Below, piece by piece: positions 59,621-64,000 of a stretch of DNA of 64,000 bases. The notes under the pieces are model-generated. The model worked only from the letters and a program-made list of their open reading frames with translations. It was not told the DNA's origin and searched no databases. A program made the translations under genes and the position numbers. Where the stretch lies: NCBI RefSeq assembly GCF_033958435.1, contig NC_134138.1, positions 3,856,001 through 3,920,000 on the forward strand, given 5' to 3'. Each line of letters begins with the position of its first letter. Position 1 is the stretch's first letter. Source of the stretch: Carettochelys insculpta. Taxonomy: Eukaryota; Chordata; Testudines; Carettochelyidae.

Positions 59621-59907
59621 CATGTTACATAGATGCAGTCATTGGAGCATCGTAGGTCCGGCCCGCTGGAGTCCACATGCTGGACCATGGCCCCTTGGAG
59701 ACCACAAGACAAAAGATCCAATATGGACACTGCTAAATCCACCTCATCCTGCTGAGGGATGGGCCCCCAGTCCAGACAGGCTTAACTCATGAAGACTGAG
59801 GAACCAAGAAAGTCCCTGCCAGGGCCCATCTCACAGCTTTTCATACGCGGAGGGACAATTCTATTCTGCTCCATGGGCCTTGGCCCACCACCTGAGCCGG
59901 TGGGTCA
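59621..59907. other. Link between right arm and segment shared with 44.4 kb
   Basis: Not seen elsewhere in the window. It continues the unit without an obvious break. No gene. Confidence 0.4.
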
Positions 59908-60648
59908 CTGTGCCGAGTTCCCATTCGTTGCAGGCCCAGCAGGAAACCCACCCTCACAAAGTGAGCGTTGGCCGTCTGGGCCTCTGCTCAGTCTATTCTC
60001 CTGGCTGGGGTGGAGCCCCACCTCCCTCTGTGAACCTCAGCACTGAAGCATTTCTCACACAGCTGCAGAGCTAAATGTCTATAACTCTGCCTACGTCCAT
60101 GCTACAGACACACAAGTAGCACATATAGCTTCAGGGCATCAGCAGCTTTCATTCGACACCTCACATACCCCCTCCCCGCCCGAGGAACAACATTTGGGGC
60201 CAATAGCCACCCTGGGCATTCAAATACCTTCCAGACCCCACACAAAAGTTCAGCCAGATGACAGCATGGCCTATCTCTAACCCTCTGGTTCTCCGCCTAG
60301 CGCCGTGGGGCGGCCATCCACGTCACTGCAGCATGCAGGGCAGCAAACAGGATCAGGGCACCAGGGCTGTATGGTAGCCAACTGACGGTACTGCAGCTGG
60401 CCCAGACAGAGACACACGCCTCAAGGAGCGCGCTGGGGAGTGGGGCAAACTGGCGAGAAGGAGATCCCGGCCTGGGGCTGTGAGGGGCCTGCACTTTAAG
60501 CAAAGGTGCCCTGGAGTGATTTCTCCAGCCGTGCCCAGAACCTCCCGGCCGTTATGCCACTAGCGGTGGCTCTGGGTCACTCCTGCAGGGACTCGGTGGG
60601 CTGTCGGGCTAGCACGGTTCGGGCTTGGTGGCCGAGCTGGAGTTCAGG
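59908..60648 (-). repeat. Copy of the 44387-45127 segment, inverted
   Basis: Reverse complement of 44387-45127. In minus-strand order it precedes the right arm's leader, suggesting that the original duplicated unit was at least 5.3 kb, and that the matching part of the left arm lies outside the window or was replaced by the transposon pile-up at 1-2797. Confidence 0.85.
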
Positions 60649-63600
60649 AGTGACGCAATGGGCCCTTGGGGTGAAAAGTCGTGGGCTGGGGGAGTAACGT
60701 AGCGGGGCCCTGAGGCGCGGTGGGGGTATTTCACGGGCTCCGCGACAGGCGTGCGCATTCCATGTTCCAGCCAGTGTGTATCATGGACCTTGCAGGGCCT
60801 GGCCTGTTGCAGCTGTCCACTTGGAGCATTAGCCCTGTTGTCCACTTGCAGCACTAGCGCTGTAGGTCAGGCTGGAGCTGCGGCTGTGGTTAGCTCCATG
60901 TTCATGGCCGGATCTCAGTTTGACTCCCACATGCCCCAGTCTCAGGGCTTTGCTGCCCCTGCTGGGCTAAGCCCAGCCAGGTGATTTGTGGGGGCCGTGT
61001 TCTGAGATCGCTGGCCTGGGTAAGAAATTGGCCAAAATTCCCTGGAAACCAGAGGTGCTCGCTCCAGAACCTGCAGCCCTGGTCTGGAGTAACCAGGGGG
61101 GAATTCCAGCCTGCCCCGTAGTGCCTATCCAGGCAGTGCCGATGAGGCCTCACGTAACTGTACCCTCCTGGCTCCTGGAGGCTGGGGCGGATGCCCTGCT
61201 GCAGAGGCTAATTCCGTCTGGACCATCTCCCAGTTCCACCGTGAGCAGACCCCATCCCCTTCCCTTTCCCAGTCTCTGTGTAGCCGAGTCCTGCTTCTTC
61301 TGGGTCTGGGTGCCTGAGATCAGCTCGGAGGGCAGGGCAGGGCAGGGCAGCCACCTCCAGTGCCACGCTGGAAGAGCAGCGAGTGCGCCAGACCAAGAGT
61401 CAGCTCCCAGCCAGGTTTATGAGCCTCCTTTCGGTCCCAAGGGAGAGTGCAGATGTCAGCTCGTTTCCTAACAGCGGCTGAGGACAGTGGGCAAAGGGCA
61501 GCCAGGCAGGTGGCACCGGCAGGGTGAGCTTGGCAGGCAAAGAACCTTGTGTTTGGAGGAGGCTGTGGGCTCCCGTTGCTCTTAGTAGTAGCGGGCGGAG
61601 CACGGGGGGGCACACTCCAGGCCCCGGGTCTTGGGTCGGTTTTTGGGGAGCAGGTAACCCCGACCTGCCATGGAGCCCAGGGCTCCCACAGGCTGTCCCA
61701 CTGCTTGGGGCCGCCTTGCAGAGCAGGAGGAAGGATCTCATTTCCCGGGGAGGCAGCGCCGGGGCAGAGCATGCCCAGGACTCCCTCGGGGGATGTGCAT
61801 CTCCCGCCGCGGCGACGCACACGGGCCAATCTGCGGTGAGCTGTCAGCCAGCCCAGCCAGGCAGGCACCTTGTGCCGCTGCAAGTGACAGGCCCATCTCC
61901 TGTGCACAGGTGCGGAATGAGCAGGGGCAGTATTACCAGCGCTGCCACTGGCAGCCCAGATGCCAGGGTGATGGGCCCCTCCCAGCATGGCTGGCCCTGT
62001 CAGGCAGTATGGCGCTTAGCCCCACCCTCCGACACAGTCCTTTCGCCCCCCCAGGTGAAGAGAGGAAGGTTGCGTGGCCAGGTCAGGCATCTCTGGGTGG
62101 ACGAGGGAGAGCGGCTGGGCTGAGCTGGAGCTGGGATGCAGGAAGTGTCCTGAAGGTGCGCTGGTGTGGCTGGTGTCCCGTCCCAGCCCCAGCCCCAGCC
62201 CCAGCCCCAGGGGAGGAGGATGCACTGCAGAGCAGCCTGGGAGCACGAGCCGCTGCCAGCGGGGTTTGGTTCTGGCTCTGCCTCCTGTCGGCAGGGGTGG
62301 GTGGCCATAGGGGAGGGCAGCCCAAAGAGAGGCAGCCAGCACCGGGTTCTGCCCCAGGGGCTGGGGGCAGGAGCCTGAGGTGCAAACTGTGCAAAGCTCC
62401 ATCACTGACATGGAGATGGGAATCGCTGCAATCAACAGTCGGGAGGGAGCCAGGAGTCCCAGGAGTGAGGGGGCTGGGGTGCAGCCTGTGCAGTGCAGGA
62501 TCACACTGCCGGCGCCGTGCACTGCCCTGGGCCGGGCTTTGCGCTGGCTCAGCCATGCAGAATAGTAGGCAAGGCGACCAGCGGTGCCTGGGGCAGAGGG
62601 GCTGGCAGCAGTCACCTGTCTGGCCTGGCCCCTCCGGCTCAGGTGGGCCCGTGTGTGCCCAGCCCCTCCAGCGCAACGACCCAAGGCTGAGCGCAGGCTC
62701 ATGGGCCTGTCAAAGACTGAGCGAGTCCAGCCCTTGGCTCTCACATGGGCTGGGGCAGTGTCTTGTTCTCAGTAGTGCTGGGGGTTATCTCTTGAGGGGG
62801 CCTAGTAACTCTTAGCTGGAGGGTTAATAGGTGGCCTTGTCCAGGGCAGAGAACAGGCCTCCTCTGGCTTTGCCTTCCCCCCAGGACTGCAGAGCTCTCC
62901 ATGGGTCGCTTCCCTTGGAACGCACATCAACTCCTTGGGCTCAACGATCTGTTTCACCGGGTCGTTAGCCACGGGCCCGGCTACGCTTCAGGCACTGCGT
63001 CCGCACAGATGTGGCTGCTCTGTGCGAACAGGGAGACGGTCTCCCGCCAGCGTAGTTAATCCGCTTCCCAGAGAGGTGCTCACTGTGTCAGAGGGAGGGG
63101 TTCGTCTGCCTGCACGGGGGTGAAGGTTGTAGCTGTGTCACTCCAGAGCAAGCAAACGGGAGCAGACTCAACCCGGGACTCTCCGAGCACCTTGCCCAGA
63201 CCTGAAGACAAGCTCCAGGTGGCTCGAAAGCGCCTCCCTCTCCCCAAGGGACCTTGGTCCCCAGCGGGGCCTTGCCTGGCTGTTTGGGGACACTCAGCCT
63301 CCCGAGTTAGACCCTGCGCGTGTGGACGAGGCCTACCAGCCAGGCAGTCCTGCTCCCCAGGAGCCCTGTGTCCAGCTGGGGCAGATCTCAGGGGCTGCAG
63401 AGGAAGCTGGGAGAAGCCAGCCAAACTCCCTTGTTGTCACAGCAGGTGCCTGGCTGGAGTCCTGGACCGGGAACACCAGGACTCGTGAGCCAGCTGCAAA
63501 TGTTATACGCAGGGAAGGTGATGCAGGCAGGCCAGTGTTCCCCAGGACCTAGGGAGGATGTACCTGACATAGGGGAGTCACAGATTCACAGCCGGAAGAC

Positions 63601-63934
63601 ACCCCTACGGCGACCTTGCCTGCACTGACCCCTCCACCAGGCTGTCATTGCACTAGAAATTGGTATGACAGGTTCCCCCAGGATACCAGTGAGCCCCTGA
63701 CCTACCAGCCAGGGCTCCCTCAACACAGTCCTGCTGCAACCAGACACCAGCCTACCAAGGCTTCACATAGAGGTGGAGGACACACCTACCACGTTATTTA
63801 CAGACTTCTGTGATGAGGGCTGCACAGGAAGGCTGCAGCTGAGGCCTTGCCCAGCGTCCCAAGAGCACACCTCCCTCTGGTGCGTAAGCCCACGTTATAC
63901 CCCCCCTGTGCGGCACAGGGAACAGCCCAGCAGA
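60649..63934. other. GC-rich sequence, no gene recognised
   Basis: Short tandem words only: (GGGCA)n near 61332-61350 and (CCCCAG)n near 62184-62210. Two exon-like + pieces follow good acceptors: 61911-61972 (reading VRNEQGQYYQRCHWQP) and 62055-62122 (VKRGRLRGQVRHLWVDEGER, then a stop). They do not clearly join, and I do not recognise a family. Confidence 0.4.
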
Positions 63935-64000
63935 AGCCCACAGAATCATGGCAGTGGAAGGGACCTCGAGAGAGTATGAGAGGTCAACAAGTCCAGTCCT
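63935..64000 (-). mobile_element. CR1 LINE 3' end, cut by window edge
   Basis: Reads AGAATCATGGCAGTGGAAGG and GTCCAGTCCT, the reverse complement of the conserved CR1 3' UTR end. Confidence 0.75.

Overview
This is vertebrate nuclear DNA, most likely from a cryptodire turtle. The evidence is spliced genes with GT-AG introns, CpG-rich promoters, tRNA-headed SINEs of the turtle Cry I type, many CR1 LINE fragments, Penelope-like retroelements (PLEs), a Ty3/Gypsy element, and many palindromic Harbinger-like DNA transposons whose ends read GGCTACGTCTACACGTG. Species cannot be fixed from the sequence.

Two protein-coding genes can be rebuilt exon by exon. VPS28 (ESCRT-I subunit) lies on the + strand: a CpG-rich first exon near 17.9-18.02 kb, nine coding exons from 18950 to 25392, 221 codons. 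TONSL (replication-fork repair scaffold and reader of new histone H4) lies on the - strand: 26 coding exons from 41735 down to 26881, 1378 codons, every exon junction in frame. The genes are convergent, with poly(A) signals about 350 bp apart. The TONSL promoter (about 41.74-42.08 kb) has four CCAAT boxes and two ZNF143/STAF-type motifs, followed by a 44-bp minisatellite with a five-unit higher-order structure. VPS28 intron 1 is filled by a different G-rich 44-bp minisatellite.

Layout: 1-2.8 kb, a pile-up of five copies or fragments of one 710-bp DNA transposon. 2.8-7.9 kb, the left arm of a large inverted duplication holding tandem PLE pieces, a LINE and a foldback element. 7.9-17.5 kb, nested DNA transposons, CR1, a solo Gypsy LTR, four tandem SINEs, a PLE hairpin and one more 710-bp element. 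17.5-25.7 kb, VPS28. 26-42 kb, TONSL. 42-48 kb, minisatellite, SINE, a third copy of part of the duplicated unit, PLE, and an LTR-like piece. 48.3-49.0 kb, a 710-bp element almost identical to the one at 1.5-2.3 kb. 50.0-53.9 kb, a broken Gypsy element abutting CR1. 54 kb, foldback element. 55.3-59.6 kb (family continuing to 60.6 kb), the right arm of the inverted duplication. 60.6-64 kb, GC-rich sequence with no recognised gene.

The most notable points are: inverted arms on both sides of VPS28-TONSL, which could support inversion of about 47 kb; a non-canonical AT 5' splice site where VPS28 intron 6 must begin; an in-frame upstream ATG in VPS28 exon 1; exact residue register of the TONSL histone-reading surface with the human protein; the double ZNF143 plus quadruple CCAAT promoter; and a 710-bp non-autonomous transposon family with two nearly identical copies. 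No prokaryotic-type system (operon, CRISPR, phage) is present. All family comparisons are from memory and reading; no search was run.
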